A DNA stretch of 64,000 nucleotides. Source: Eledone cirrhosa. Lineage: Eukaryota; Mollusca; Cephalopoda; Octopoda; Eledonidae. This document shows, piece after piece, positions 12,080-22,430 of the stretch. Every line of letters starts with the position of its first letter. The first letter of the stretch is position 1. Below the pieces are notes generated by a model, which did no database searches, was not told where the DNA came from, and saw nothing but the letters and a program-made list of their open reading frames with translations. The position numbers were made by a program, and so were the translations under genes. The DNA is taken from the NCBI GenBank assembly GCA_964016885.1, contig OZ024740.1, positions 199,044,082 to 199,108,081 of the forward strand, in the 5' to 3' direction.

Positions 12080-12650
12080 ATTAGGATTGGTGCTCTGAAA
12101 TAGCGATGTTACATGATGTATGTGTAGTATATTTGGTGATATACTGTATGTTTAATTAAAAACATTTTGAAGCCCTTGCGTTATTATTTTAAAGTAGTGA
12201 CTATGTCACTTACTATTTTTTCATCAAAGTAAGGGAGATAAGCTGACAGATCTGTTTCACACTTTTGGTGTTCATCAGAGCCTAGTCCTGGCCGACCTCT
12301 GCCGAAAATTATAGAGGCTGGATTCTTATAGAATTCCAGTAATAATCAGGAACTGATTATACAGAGCGATTGCCGGTCCAGCAAAAATAAAAAATTAGGA
12401 TTGGTGCTCTGAAATAGTGATGTATACATGAATGTATGTATAGTATATTTGGTGATATACTGTATGTTTAATTAAAAACATTTTGAAGACCTTGCGCTAT
12501 CATTTTAAAGTAGTGACTATGTCACTTACTTCTTTTTTCAGCAAAGTAAGTGACATAGTCACTACTTTAAAATAATAGCGCACGCTCTTCAAAATGTTTT
12601 TAATTAAACATACAGTATATCACCAAATATACTATGCATACATTCATATA
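12078..12650. repeat. Tandem plus inverted ribozyme-bearing repeat
   Basis: A unit beginning attaggattggtgctctgaa occurs at 12082 and again at about 12391, giving a period of about 309 bp. The second copy runs to gtgactatgtcacttact at about 12530 and is then mirrored: from 12547 the same sequence returns as its reverse complement to about 12650. The mirrored arms are about 104 bp with a loop of about 15-20 bases. The first unit carries a hammerhead ribozyme on the minus strand; the truncated second unit stops before that segment. The dimer-plus-foldback layout resembles the organisation of PLE ends, but no protein is encoded. Confidence 0.75.
12233..12288 (-). ncRNA. Hammerhead ribozyme, family G, intact core
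   Basis: Read on the minus strand. The core CUGAUGA is at 12278-12272, stem II is ACAC/GUGU closing caaaa, and GAAA is at 12258-12255. Stem III ACA/UGU closes the tetraloop GAUC, and the cleavage triplet is GUC (cut after 12245). Stem I pairs UAGGCU with AGCUUA (six pairs including one G-U). All core positions match a type I hammerhead. This self-cleaving RNA would process transcripts of the repeat. The call rests on the drawn fold only; no activity is known. Confidence 0.8.
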
Positions 12651-12651
12651 T

Positions 12652-12776
12652 ATAATTGTTTCTACATTTGGCACAAGGCTAGCAATAACCCAGTACATTA
12701 CTGGTACTTTATTGTATCGACCCCGTAAGGATGAAAGGCATAGCTAATCTCGACGGGATTTGAACTGAGACCGTAA
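12652..12776 (-). repeat. tRNA-derived SINE (OK-like), minus strand
   Basis: It contains the family landmarks ggcacaaggctagcaataac, ggtactttattgtatcgacc, and gacgggatttgaactgagac, whose complement is the B box. It lies head to head with the next SINE. Confidence 0.85.
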
Positions 12777-12789
12777 CAATAATAATAGA

Positions 12790-12922
12790 GTTACGGCCCT
12801 TGCTATTCTGAGTTCAAATCCCGCCAAGGTTAACTTTGCCTTTCATCCTTACGGGGTCGATAAAATAAAGTGCCAGTAATACACTGGGTAATTGCTGGCC
12901 TTGTGCCTAAAGTAGAAACAAT
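12790..12922 (+). repeat. tRNA-derived SINE (OK-like), plus strand
   Basis: It has the B box ctgagttcaaatcccgccaa and the body cttacggggtcgataaaata, and ends gccttgtgcctaaagtagaa. With the copy at 12652-12776 it forms an inverted pair with a spacer of about 13 bp, able to fold into a long hairpin. The 5' half of the tRNA head is truncated. Confidence 0.85.
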
Positions 12923-13132
12923 TGTATGTATCGTAAGAGCGGAGGAAACAGAGGTACAGATAAGTGCGATATAGATTACTTAATGCCAATAGCCGAAGCG
13001 GAGAGTGCTCAATGCTTGGGTTAGCAGAGTTAAATATTAGAGAAGATTTCATATTTAGTAAATAGTTCAAGCAGAGCAGGTATAAGCAAATGAATGGATG
13101 AAGGAATTACAAGCCGTTAAAACAAATTCTTT

Positions 13133-13184
13133 GCATAAATCTTACATTATGTTTCGCCCACACGGGCTCCTCGGAGAAATGAAT
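13133..13184 (-). ncRNA. Hammerhead ribozyme relic, family B left arm
   Basis: On the minus strand CCGAGGA (one change from CUGANGA) is followed by GCCC-gugu-GGGC, GAAA, and a stem III closing to GUA. Stem I keeps UCU/AGA. The only core lesion is U4 to C. Confidence 0.6.
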
Positions 13185-13457
13185 GTTTATATAATGTCAT
13201 CAATAAATATAAATACCGTTGGGGCAGGTTGAGCATCTTTCCATTAGATTAACGTCACCTTGCATGGTAGGCAAAAAAATAATAATGTCGTCAGTGAAAG
13301 GGGCATAATCAGCTAAGAGAGGCAACTGCGCTGTGTAAGGCAGGAAAGTACTCTAGAATATTTAGTATATCCCAGCTAAAGAGATGGTTTAGCAGGGTGA
13401 GTCTAACTCAATAGGTGATGAGCAGTGCTTAGGTAAAAATGATGACATTATATGAAC

Positions 13458-13512
13458 AATCATTTCTCTGAGAAGCCCGTGTGGGTGAAAGATTATGTAA
13501 GATTTATAAAAA
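13458..13512 (+). ncRNA. Hammerhead ribozyme relic, family B right arm
   Basis: CUGAGAA at 13468-13474 is followed by GCCC-gugu-GGGU, GAAA at 13487-13490 and a GUA triplet ending at 13499. The core lesion is G8 to A, different from the lesion in the left arm, so together they point to an intact ancestor. Confidence 0.6.
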
Positions 13513-13602
13513 GAACTTGTTTTGACGGCTTGTAACTCCTTCATTCATTCATGTATCCAATCACCAGTATGAGAGTAGCTCGATGTAAAATAACGAATAT
13601 AA

Positions 13603-13702
13603 TTGTTTCTACTTTTGGCTCAAGGCCAGCAACTAACCAGTGCATTACTGGTACTCTATTTTATCGAAGGATGAAAGGCAAAGTTAACCTTGGCGACATT
13701 TC
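13603..13702 (-). repeat. tRNA-derived SINE (OK-like), tail part
   Basis: The landmarks ttggctcaaggccagcaact and ggtactctattttatcgaag are present, with part of the body deleted. The tRNA head is missing. Confidence 0.8.
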
Positions 13703-13739
13703 TTGCATTCTTACGTGTACTTATGTTTGTTTTCGAACA

Positions 13740-15518
13740 ACAGTGTATTTCTCTCTTATTTTCTTTCCAGGTACACTTCAACGATGTATGAAGATAATGT
13801 TATATGTATATAAACACAAATGGATAATACTAAACTTATATGAATATTATCCCTCATAAATCTAAGAGAGAAAGTCGTGTGGCTTGACTAATATCAAAAT
13901 GCAAATCAATAATTAACAAACAGATATTAGGGCCTTCTTCGGTTCACACGTCGAGCAATCCTATTGCTCGATCAATGTAAAAAGCCTTCTCATAGATTGA
14001 ACTCGTTTGTAATAGTAGGTTGACTATTTTAGTTGGTACTCGGCTATTGTTGAAATAGAGGTCCCGAATTGTAACTAGTCTGGTGCCTAACCCACACTTT
14101 CAATCGATATATATAATTTATCCATGCCACACACAAATCGTCCTAATCTCACCTTCTTTCTATTGATTTTCTCCCCTTTCCCCATAGTAAAGGTTATTAA
14201 TTGAATATGCAGCAGCTCTTTCGTACTTAATTTTATTCCATGAGGAATTTAACTTGGTACACTAACAGTGATCCACGTAATTTCTTGGTGCTGTTGCATA
14301 TTTCAACTTTGTGCTAAACCCATTTTTATCCTTCAGGTACAATATCTCTAAAGAGACACTATGAACTACTAATCGAGAATTTCGTGGGCTTTAGTAATAT
14401 TACTAACTTTTGCATTATAGAATTAGCCTTTAGCGCATAACATAAGGACGGTTCTTATATAAAACTATGTTAGAAGGATTTTAGATCAATATAAATATTT
14501 AAAATCAAAGTGTTTGATATTGCAGAAGCAAAGGTGGTGTCAGAATTGGCATCAAAAGTGTTAAAGTAAGTTAGGTGGGTCACTAAAACTTAACTAAAAT
14601 CCGTCAATGGTTAAAAGATACATTCCACAAATGCCTATGTTACTTGTTCAGCAGTGAAATCAGGCATCAAATAATTCTTGCAATTCACGTGAATCACTAT
14701 ATGACGTGTGCAGACTATAAATGATAACTATTGGGATATCAATAATGAAATATAAGTTTCCAATTGTGTTCTTGTTGGAGATCAGTAAGTACAATTAAAT
14801 GTTTGGCGTATCTTCAGGAAAATGTCATTCTTTAAAATATTTGATATCCATTTGTTCAGTTTTCTATATATTCCATCTTTCAAATCTTCAATCATTCCCT
14901 TGAACGTTCGTGTATTAGTTCGATATTCTTTCCTTTCATTATGCAATGGTAAATAACATTTGAAAAAATATTCCAACTGATGCTTATTGTTAACAGTTTC
15001 TTTTGTATTTGTGTTTCATAATTAAAAAAGAAAAAACAAACAAATCAATTTATACAGCCCAAGTTTCTTACAAAAGATTTTGTTCGACATGGCGACATGA
15101 TTTTTGATGCATTTATTTAAACAGTATATGAAATATCTTAAGAAATATGTGGATGGCATCCAGCATGTCGTAATAGACTAACAACAATGAAACCGCACCA
15201 GCATTTACATCTATGGAATTTATTCAGTTCTTTAGAATAACCGTTGCTTTAGAATAACCGTTATACTGCCTGTGATAAAGGTTGAGAGTGGTGATAATGA
15301 TACACATTGCTGTTGAACTAAAGATATAGCGGGCTTCATTATTGTAGAAGTGGCTTTGTCAACTGAATGTTTTCCATTAATAGTTAATGCAGAAATTATT
15401 AACAGCAATGTTAATACAGAATATTGCTAAAAGGAATAATTAGACGGCTCACATTTAAATAACGTTGACAGGATATTACTAGTAATTATATGTGTAAAGC
15501 ACAAATAGTAATGAAACA

Positions 15519-15551
<33 letters not shown>

Positions 15552-16070
15552 TCAACAAAACCATCAACAACGATAACACTGCTACTAATAGCAATGGTTT
15601 CATTTATCGGCTACAAGGACCGAGAAATGTGGGAAAATACAAAAAAAGGGGCAGTTTACAATGAAATCGAGGAATAATCGAAAGTAACAAGAACAAATAA
15701 AATTACAAAACAAATTCCCCAATAAGAGGAGAACGATTGAACGAGTGATTGAAAACGAGTGAACGACCAAGCTGTAAAACGGGAACCATCCTGTCAAAGA
15801 TCCCGAGAATCAGGTTTAACTGATTCTGCAATTTTATGTAGCTCTACAAGAATTATGAATACTCTGGTGGCTACTGACAGCTAGCTGCTACAGACATCCC
15901 ATCTAAAGCATAGTCTATCTATTTAGGAGTTGCAAACGATTGTCATTACTATAGAAGACAGAAAACAATTGTCCGTGGAAGCTCGACATGACGATCTATA
16001 TACCTATATAGATATATATGTGTGTACGATGGGCTCCAACTAAATTTTCTTCTTCCATCTTTCGCTTACA
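13740..16070. other. Unassigned AT-rich intergenic DNA with (aat)n
   Basis: No gene was recognised. An (aat)n run of about ten units lies at about 15521-15550. Short open frames here have no motifs. Confidence 0.5.
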
Positions 16071-16077
16071 GATCATT

Positions 16078-16200
16078 GCTGAAACTGACGAAATATTAGA
16101 ACAAATTTGCCAAGGGTACTCGCAATGGAACCGAACTCGGAACCACCTGTTTGCAAAGCGAACTGCTTGCCCACAGAGCCATTCTTGCACCTATTTCGTT
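16078..16200 (-). repeat. tRNA-derived SINE (OR1-like), minus strand
   Basis: Read on the minus strand: tggctctgtgggcaagcagt (A-box region), then ggttccgagttcggttccat (B box), then a body, ttggcaaatttgttctaata, typical of the second cephalopod SINE family. The head is well preserved and the tail diverged. It is not a tRNA gene, because the 3' acceptor stem does not close. Confidence 0.7.
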
Positions 16201-16326
16201 ACGAGACTGAAACGAAGAAAATTACGGCTTTTGTAATGTCTTTCATTTGCTAGAAATAGTGGTCACATCTTTCTAAAGTTTTACCTAATTACCACATCTT
16301 TCTAACTTTAACCTAATTAATCTTAC

Positions 16327-16440
16327 AAGCTTTGAATCCTCTCCAGGCTATGGTAAAGTCAACTGTTCAAGCCGTTCGAACCCAGATCCTCGTGATTGCG
16401 AAGCAGCATGCTAAAACCTCAGCTCTGACATATCAACTAA
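16327..16440 (-). repeat. Possible tRNA-derived SINE relic
   Basis: The minus strand has a B-box-like ggatctgggttcgaacggct and an upstream region gctgaggttttagcatgctg that could be a tRNA-like head. It is too diverged for a firm call. Confidence 0.35.
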
Positions 16441-17017
16441 AGTATTTGTACTAATATCGACGTGGATTTCAGTTAGTTGACTAGGATATTAAAGTTAGTG
16501 TTAGTATATACAAGTTTTATTTCAAGAACACACTATTTCCAAAACGTTTAACTCAAACCATTTTTTATTTTTATTTTATATGAATACTGTAATTGAAAAT
16601 TGTTACATTTTTCTATAAATTTCTTTATTATTCAAATTAATTAACCACGAACTTTTCGCAGTGACCACATGTTATTTAAACACAGTAGAAGTATATATTT
16701 CTGGTTGTACGTACAAGATAAAGGAACAATTATATATGTATTTTATTTATATTATCTTTCCTCATATTTTCTACAATTCTTTTCACAAAATCAATTGAAG
16801 TATAACTGCGAAAAGCAACAATTTCAAGTCATATTTAATGATTTAGTATTTCGTATGTGTTGGTGTGATTTAAAAAAAAAGGTCTGAATATAAGAAATGA
16901 TTTAGTTTTGATTACACCCCATTTAAATGTGAGACATTCGCCTGGGTTCGGATAGAGATTTTTCTGATTGATTTTCAGGTAATTCGATCATGACATCAGT
17001 TGAAGTTGCCGCATCTA
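16441..17017. other. Unassigned AT-rich sequence
   Basis: No feature was recognised. It lies downstream of the candidate exon on the minus strand and could be its 3' untranslated region. Confidence 0.4.
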
Positions 17018-17020
17018 CCG

Positions 17021-17545
17021 TCATTTTATCATATTGAACCATATCATGGTGACCGCTTGTTCATAGGAAAGAGGAAGGGCAGAAGAATCGTTGACCGGTT
17101 CAGTTATTGAAAGTGGACAGTAGACACTTTGTAAGGCTTCTTCATATGTTGGTAGTTCTACGAAGTTACTAGACGGCCAATGTGGCTCATTGTTACAACA
17201 TATATTCTCTGTGTTATGACTTCTGCCACCTTCTACATAGTTTTCGTTGTTTTCGGGGGTGACAGAACAAACTGCTTCGTTTTTACATTTTTGGGGGATG
17301 AGAAACTGTTTTAGCGACACTATAAACATTAGAAATGACATAAGCAACAAAAAGGGACCTGTTATCGATTTCCAGAACACAATATTCCATTCTAACCAGG
17401 TAAAAATTATCACCATTAACATCAAAATAACTGAAATTTTACCAAACATCAAAGCAAATCTGAGTTCTTCGACCCCAGGTTCCCGAACTATGGTGGGGTT
17501 GTTAGTAAAATCATTATATTGCCCTATAAATGTCATTACATGCAT
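17021..17545 (-). CDS. Candidate host exon: two-TM protein with PY-like tail motifs
   Basis: This 174-residue frame is the best candidate for host coding sequence in the window; I do not recognise a named orthologue. Residues 1-35 are polar (TNNPTIVREPGVEELRFAL). Two hydrophobic segments follow at about 37-53 (SVILMLMVIIFTW) and 61-82 (GPFLLLMSFLMFIVSL), then a Cys/Asn-rich cytosolic-type tail. The tail carries LPTYEEAL (131-138) and LPLSYEQAV (157-165), motifs that in small animal membrane proteins bind WW-domain ubiquitin ligases. A stop lies five codons upstream of the chosen ATG, so the start could be real or the exon could begin at an upstream splice site. No repeat signature overlaps it, and its composition is unlike the neighbouring AT-rich spacer. 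It may be a single-exon gene or a last exon. Confidence 0.5.
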   Translation of the reverse strand: MHVMTFIGQYNDFTNNPTIVREPGVEELRFALMFGKISVILMLMVIIFTWLEWNIVFWKSITGPFLLLMSFLMFIVSLKQFLIPQKCKNEAVCSVTPENNENYVEGGRSHNTENICCNNEPHWPSSNFVELPTYEEALQSVYCPLSITEPVNDSSALPLSYEQAVTMIWFNMIK

Positions 17546-17765
17546 ATGTCTTGGTCTTTAAACTTAAAATCTCTTTTATTTTCGTCGGGTATCGCTTGTT
17601 GATATATTTCTATTTCTTCAAAGAAATGTGTGGCCCCGTCAGATCATACTTATACTTATTTATCAAACACTTTATCATTCTAAAGTTTTTGGGGAAGGTA
17701 CCAGGTCGTCTGAGGGAGTTTTCTTGTGTTAATAGGTTCGTTTTATTCTTTATATTTTAATACAT

Positions 17766-18045
17766 GTTATATACATGTGTAATATATTGAACAACAGAGA
17801 AATTAAGTGTGTGTGTGTATATGTAGGTGTGTACACACATTTGTTCTTTTCTTTTGTGCCCTTTTCACTGATTCAAGATATAATGTTAATTATTTTATAT
17901 ACATGCGTAATATATTGAATATAAAACAACAGAATTAAATGTGTGTATATATGTAGGTGTGTGTGTATATAGCTGTGTGTGTATACACATCGTTTTTTCT
18001 TTCCTTTAATGTCCTTTCCACAGATTCAAGATATAATGTTAAATA
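17766..18045 (+). repeat. Two tandem copies of a 130-140-bp repeat
   Basis: Copy one (17766-17894) and copy two (17895-18040) share atacatg.gtaatatattga, a gtgtgtgtatatgtaggtgt block, and ttcaagatataatgttaa at the end. They differ by small indels in the gt-rich part. Confidence 0.8.
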
Positions 18046-18196
18046 TTTACAAAACAAACCAAATGTTTCTGTTTTTACATGTCCAGTTTGTCAGCGTAGA
18101 AAATAAAAATTCATCACTCACATTTTTTTTATTATTATTCTAATCACCAATTTCAGCTGAGTAAACCACCTTACTATGACGAATAATATTGTTATT

Positions 18197-18369
18197 GGCA
18201 GTATCGGTAGAGGGTCGGACGCCATGCTTTCCCGTATAGTTACGTCCCTTTACGATCTGAGTTCAAATCCCGCCGAGATTGACTTTCCCTTTCATCCTTA
18301 CGGGGTCGATAAAATAAAGTACCAGTAATGAACTGGGTAATTGCTGGCCTTGTGCCTAAAGTAGAAACA
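18197..18369 (+). repeat. Full-length tRNA-derived SINE (OK-like) with target-site duplication
   Basis: The head reads ggcagtatcggtagagggtc, with B box gagttcaaatcccgccgaga, body cttacggggtcgataaaata and tail gccttgtgcctaaagtagaa. A 12-bp direct repeat aatattgttatt flanks it at 18185-18196 and 18370-18381, a clear target-site duplication. It is a good reference copy for the family in this window. Confidence 0.92.
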
Positions 18370-18381
18370 AATATTGTTATT

Positions 18382-18770
18382 AAAACTATGTCCCTTATGT
18401 TTCTCCTCTGATTGTCTTCAACATCGATCAGTTTTTCATGTGTACGTGAGTTCGAAAAAGAAATGTTTGTTCTTTATTTTAAATCCTTTAAAGAAATTCG
18501 TCCTTAACGTTGCTTGTCGAACTCAAACAATACACTGACGTCAAACACTTCATTCATTCTTCACCGTCTCTAATTCTCTCATTCTTCACTTTCTCTTATT
18601 CTCTCATTGTCCACTTTCTTTCATTATTTCTCCTCGCATACACTTTCGTTCGGTATCCGCTCTCATTTCTGTCCAAAATATTATATATTATTTCATTTTG
18701 CCACGGTACACTAACTCACTTCACTTCTCTCCGTCTGTCTTTGTCTCTGTAGTATATATATATATATATA
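18382..18770. other. Unassigned, pyrimidine-rich spacer
   Basis: It is rich in tctc and attc motifs (18555-18740) and ends in a (ta)n run at about 18753-18774. No gene was recognised. Confidence 0.5.
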
Positions 18771-18774
18771 TATA

Positions 18775-21700
18775 TAAAAGAACATTTAAAAAATTAAAAA
18801 TTAACTTATTTACTAAAATTAGTTTCTGTAGTAAGTAAGTTAATTTTTAATTTTTTAATTTTTAAAATGTTCTTATTTTACGTCTTTCATATAATTGTTC
18901 TGCATCCTCCTGCATTGAACCACCTAGGTACTTCGACATAACTTATGTATTTGCTAGCATTAGTGTACATCTGTACGCATATGTTGGTAAATATACTAAT
19001 TCTCTATATTTATCTCCAAATTATTTATTTGTTGAGCAAACTTGCCAAATCCCCTACTAATTCATTGTAGTAGTAGTAGGCCTTTGTCATTATATACCAT
19101 CCCACTCCTTCTGACTAGCCTCAGTGTCACGTGATTGATTCTTTAGAATCTGCCATTTGACCAGAGACAGTGAACTTTTTCAGTGCTATGGAATTTAGTC
19201 CCCGCTAGCTGTTCCATCCACCGAATTATTATTTGTATATAAGTCCCTAGTGTCCGCGCATTGCCTGGAGACTTAGCTGAGAATAGACTCCCTGATAACG
19301 TAATGAATTCTCGATGGTTACATTGCGTAACTATCTTTATCCCATTACAGAAACTAATTAGTTGGAGTGAAAATTTTAGTAAGTGAGTTAATTTTTAATT
19401 TTTAAAATGTTCTTATTTTACGTCTTTCATATAATTGTTCTGCATCCTCCTGCATTGAACCACCTAGGTACTTCGACATAACTTATGTATTTGCTAGCAT
19501 TAGTGTACATCTGTACGCATATGTTGGTAAATATACTAATTCTCTATATTTATCTCCAAATTATTTATTTGTTGAGCAAACTTGCCAAATCCCCTACTAA
19601 TTCATTGTAGTAGTAGTAGGCCTTTGTCATTATATACCATCCCACTCCTTCTGACTAGCCTCAGTGTCACGTGATTGATTCTTTAGAATCTGCCATTTGA
19701 CCAGAGACAGTGAACTTTTTCAGTGCTATGAATTCAGTCCCCGCTAGCTGTTCCATCCACCGAATTATTATTTGTATATGAGTCCCTAGTGTCCGCGCAT
19801 TGCCTGGAGACTTAGCTGAGAATAGACTCCCTGATGACGTAATGAATTCTCGATGGTTACATTGCGTAACTATCTTTATCCCATTACAGAAACTAATTAG
19901 TTGGAGTGAAAATTTTAGTAAGTAAGTTAATTTTTAATTTTTAAAATTTTCTTATTTTACGTCTTTCATATAATTGTTCTGCATCCTCCTGCATTGAACC
20001 ACCTAGGTACTTCGACATAACTTATGTATTTGCTAGCATTAGTGTACATCTGTACGCATATGTTGATAAATATACTAATTCTCTATATTTATCTCCAAAT
20101 TATTTATTTGTTGAGCAAACTTGCCAAATCCCCTACTAATTCATTGTAGTAGTAGTAGGCCTTTGTCATTATATACCATCCCACTCCTTCTGACTAGCCT
20201 CAGTGTCACGTGATTGATTCTTTAGAATCTGCCATTTGACCAGAGACAGTGAACATTTTCAGTGCTATGGAATTTAGTCCCCGCTAGCTGTTCCATCCAC
20301 CGAATTATTATTTGTATATAAGTCCCTAGTGTCCGCGCATTGCCTGGAGACTTTGCTGAGAATAGACTCCCTGATGACGTAATGAATTATCGATGGTTAC
20401 ATTGCGTAACTATCTTTATCCCATTACAGAAACTAATTAGTTGGAGTGAAAATTTTGGTAAGTGAGTTAATTTTTAATTTTTAAAATTTACTTATTTTAC
20501 GTCTTTCATATAATTGTTCTGCATCCTCCTGCATTGAACCACCTAGGTACTTCGACATAACTTATGTATTTGCTAGCATTAGTGTACATCTGTACGCATA
20601 TGTTGGTAAATATACTAATTCTCTATATTTATCTCCAAATTATTTATTTGTTGAGCAAACTTGCCAAATCCCCTACTAATTCATTGTAGTAGTAGTAGGC
20701 CTTTGTCATTATATACCATCCCACTCCTTCTGACTAGCCTCAGTGTCACGTGATTGATTCTTTAGAATCTGCCATTTGACCAGAGACAGTGAACTTTTTC
20801 AGTGCTATGGAATTCAGTCCCCGCTAGCTGTTCCATCCACCGAATTATTATTTGTATATGAGTCCCTAGTGTCCGCGCATTGCCTGGAGACTTAGCTGAG
20901 AATAGACTCCCTGATGACGTAATGAATTCTCGATGGCTACATTGCGTAACTATCTTTATCCCATTACAGAAACTAATTAGTTGGAGTGAAAATTTTAGTA
21001 AGTAAGTTAATTTTTAATTTTTTAAATTTTCTTATTTTACGTCTTTCATATAATTGTTCTGCATCCTCCTGCATTGAACCACCTAGGTACTTCGACATAA
21101 CTTATGTATTTGCTAGCATTAGTGTACATCTGTACGCATATGTTGGTAAATATACTAATTCTCTATATTTATCTCCAAATTATTTATTTGTTGAGCAAAC
21201 TTGCCAAATCCCCTACTAATTCATTGTAGTAGTAGTAGGCCTTTGTCATTATATACCATCCCACTCCTTCTGACTAGCCTCAGTGTGACGTGATTGATTC
21301 TTTAGAATCTGCCATTTGACCAGAGACAGTGAACTTTTTCAGTGCTATGGAATTTAGTCCCCGCTAGCTGTTCCATCCACCGAATTATTATTTGTATATA
21401 AGTCCCTAGTGTCCGCGCATTGCCTGGAGACTTAGCTGAGAATAGACTCCCTGATGACGTAATGAATTCTCGATGGTTACATTGCGTAACTATCTTTATC
21501 CCATTACAGAAACTAATTAGTTGGAGTGAACATTTTAGTAAGTGAGTTAATTTTTAATTTTTAAAATTTTCTTATTTTACGTCTTTCATATAATTGTTCT
21601 GCATCCTCCTGCATTGAACCACCTAGGTACTTCGACATAACTTATGTATTTGCTAGCATTAGTGTACATCTGTACGCATATGTTGGTAAATATACTAATT

Positions 21701-22236
21701 CTCTATATTTATCTCCAAATTATTTATTTGTTGAGCAAACTTGCCAAATTCCCTACTAATTCATTGTAGTAGTAGTAGGCCTTTGCCATTATATACCATC
21801 CCACTCCTTCTGACTAGCCTCAGTGTCACGTGATTGATTCTTTAGAATCTGCCATTTGACCAGAGACAGTGAACTTTTTCAGTGCTATGGAATTCAGTCC
21901 CCGCTAGCTGTTCCATCCACCGAATTATTATTTGTATATGAGTCCCTAGTGTCCGCGCATTGCCTGGAGACTTAGCTGAGAATAGACTCCCTGATGACGT
22001 AATGAATTCTCGATGGTTACATTGCGTAACTATCTTTATCCCATTACAGAAACTAATTAGTTGGAGTGAAAATTTTAGTAAGTAAGTTAATTTTTAATTT
22101 TTAAAATTTTCTTATTTTACGTCTTACATATAATTGTTCTGCATCCTCCTGCATTGAACCACCTTGGTACTATGACATAACTTATGTATTTGCTAGCATT
22201 AGTGTACATCTGTACGCATATGTTGGTAAATATACT

Positions 22237-22241
<5 letters not shown>
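18775..22241 (+). repeat. 540-bp satellite, about 6.3 units, dimeric higher-order pattern
   Basis: Units start with taatttttaattttt at 18841, 19389, 19928, 20468, 21008, 21548 and 22088, a 540-bp period (the first unit is slightly longer). Units are nearly identical along their length, for example ctcctgcattgaaccaccta and gtgtccgcgcattgcctgga. Two alternating types are visible. Units 1, 3 and 5 start after agtaag and have aatttagtcc and tatataagtcc. Units 2, 4 and 6 start after agtgag and have aattcagtcc and tatatgagtcc. This implies a 1080-bp dimer was amplified. The last unit breaks off into (ct)n(at)n. The left edge (18775-18875) is a short inverted repeat of the unit start. Small open frames inside are artefacts. 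Confidence 0.95.

Positions 22242-22322
<81 letters not shown>
22242..22322. repeat. (ct)n followed by (at)n
   Basis: About 19 ct units run into about 21 at units, between the satellite and the first PLE. Confidence 0.95.
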
Positions 22323-22325
<3 letters not shown>

Positions 22326-22360
22326 AATAAATTAAAAGATGGTTAAAAAGGAAGTTCAAT

Positions 22361-22430
22361 GTATGTTATGCGCATTTCAAAAACAAATATCATCCAAGGA
22401 GGATATTTGCGTTCTCATCAGATAAAATAG
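22361..22430 (-). ncRNA. Hammerhead ribozyme relic, family A
   Basis: On the minus strand, CUGAUGA (22421-22415), a long stem II (CAAAUAUC/GAUAUUUG) and GAAA (22378-22375) with AU-GCGC-AU-A are intact. The 3' strand of stem I has changed (acataca instead of ataaaat), so stem I is broken. Confidence 0.75.

Larger units (their letters stand above)
13090..13552. mobile_element. Fold-back, PLE-like repeat (family B) with two ribozyme ends
   Basis: The left arm (13090-13200) and right arm (13440-13552) are imperfect reverse complements: atgaaggaattacaagccgt against acggcttgtaactccttcat, with the ribozyme segment inside each arm. The internal 240 bp has no coding potential. The layout (two inverted copies of one end around a core) matches the PLE fold-backs at 33.1-35.2 and 57.4-61.0 kb in this window. 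Confidence 0.65.

Noticed and set aside
18775..22241. Regularly spaced repeats as a CRISPR-like array
   Set aside because: The 540-bp units are homogeneous along their whole length with no variable spacers, in an animal-type genome.
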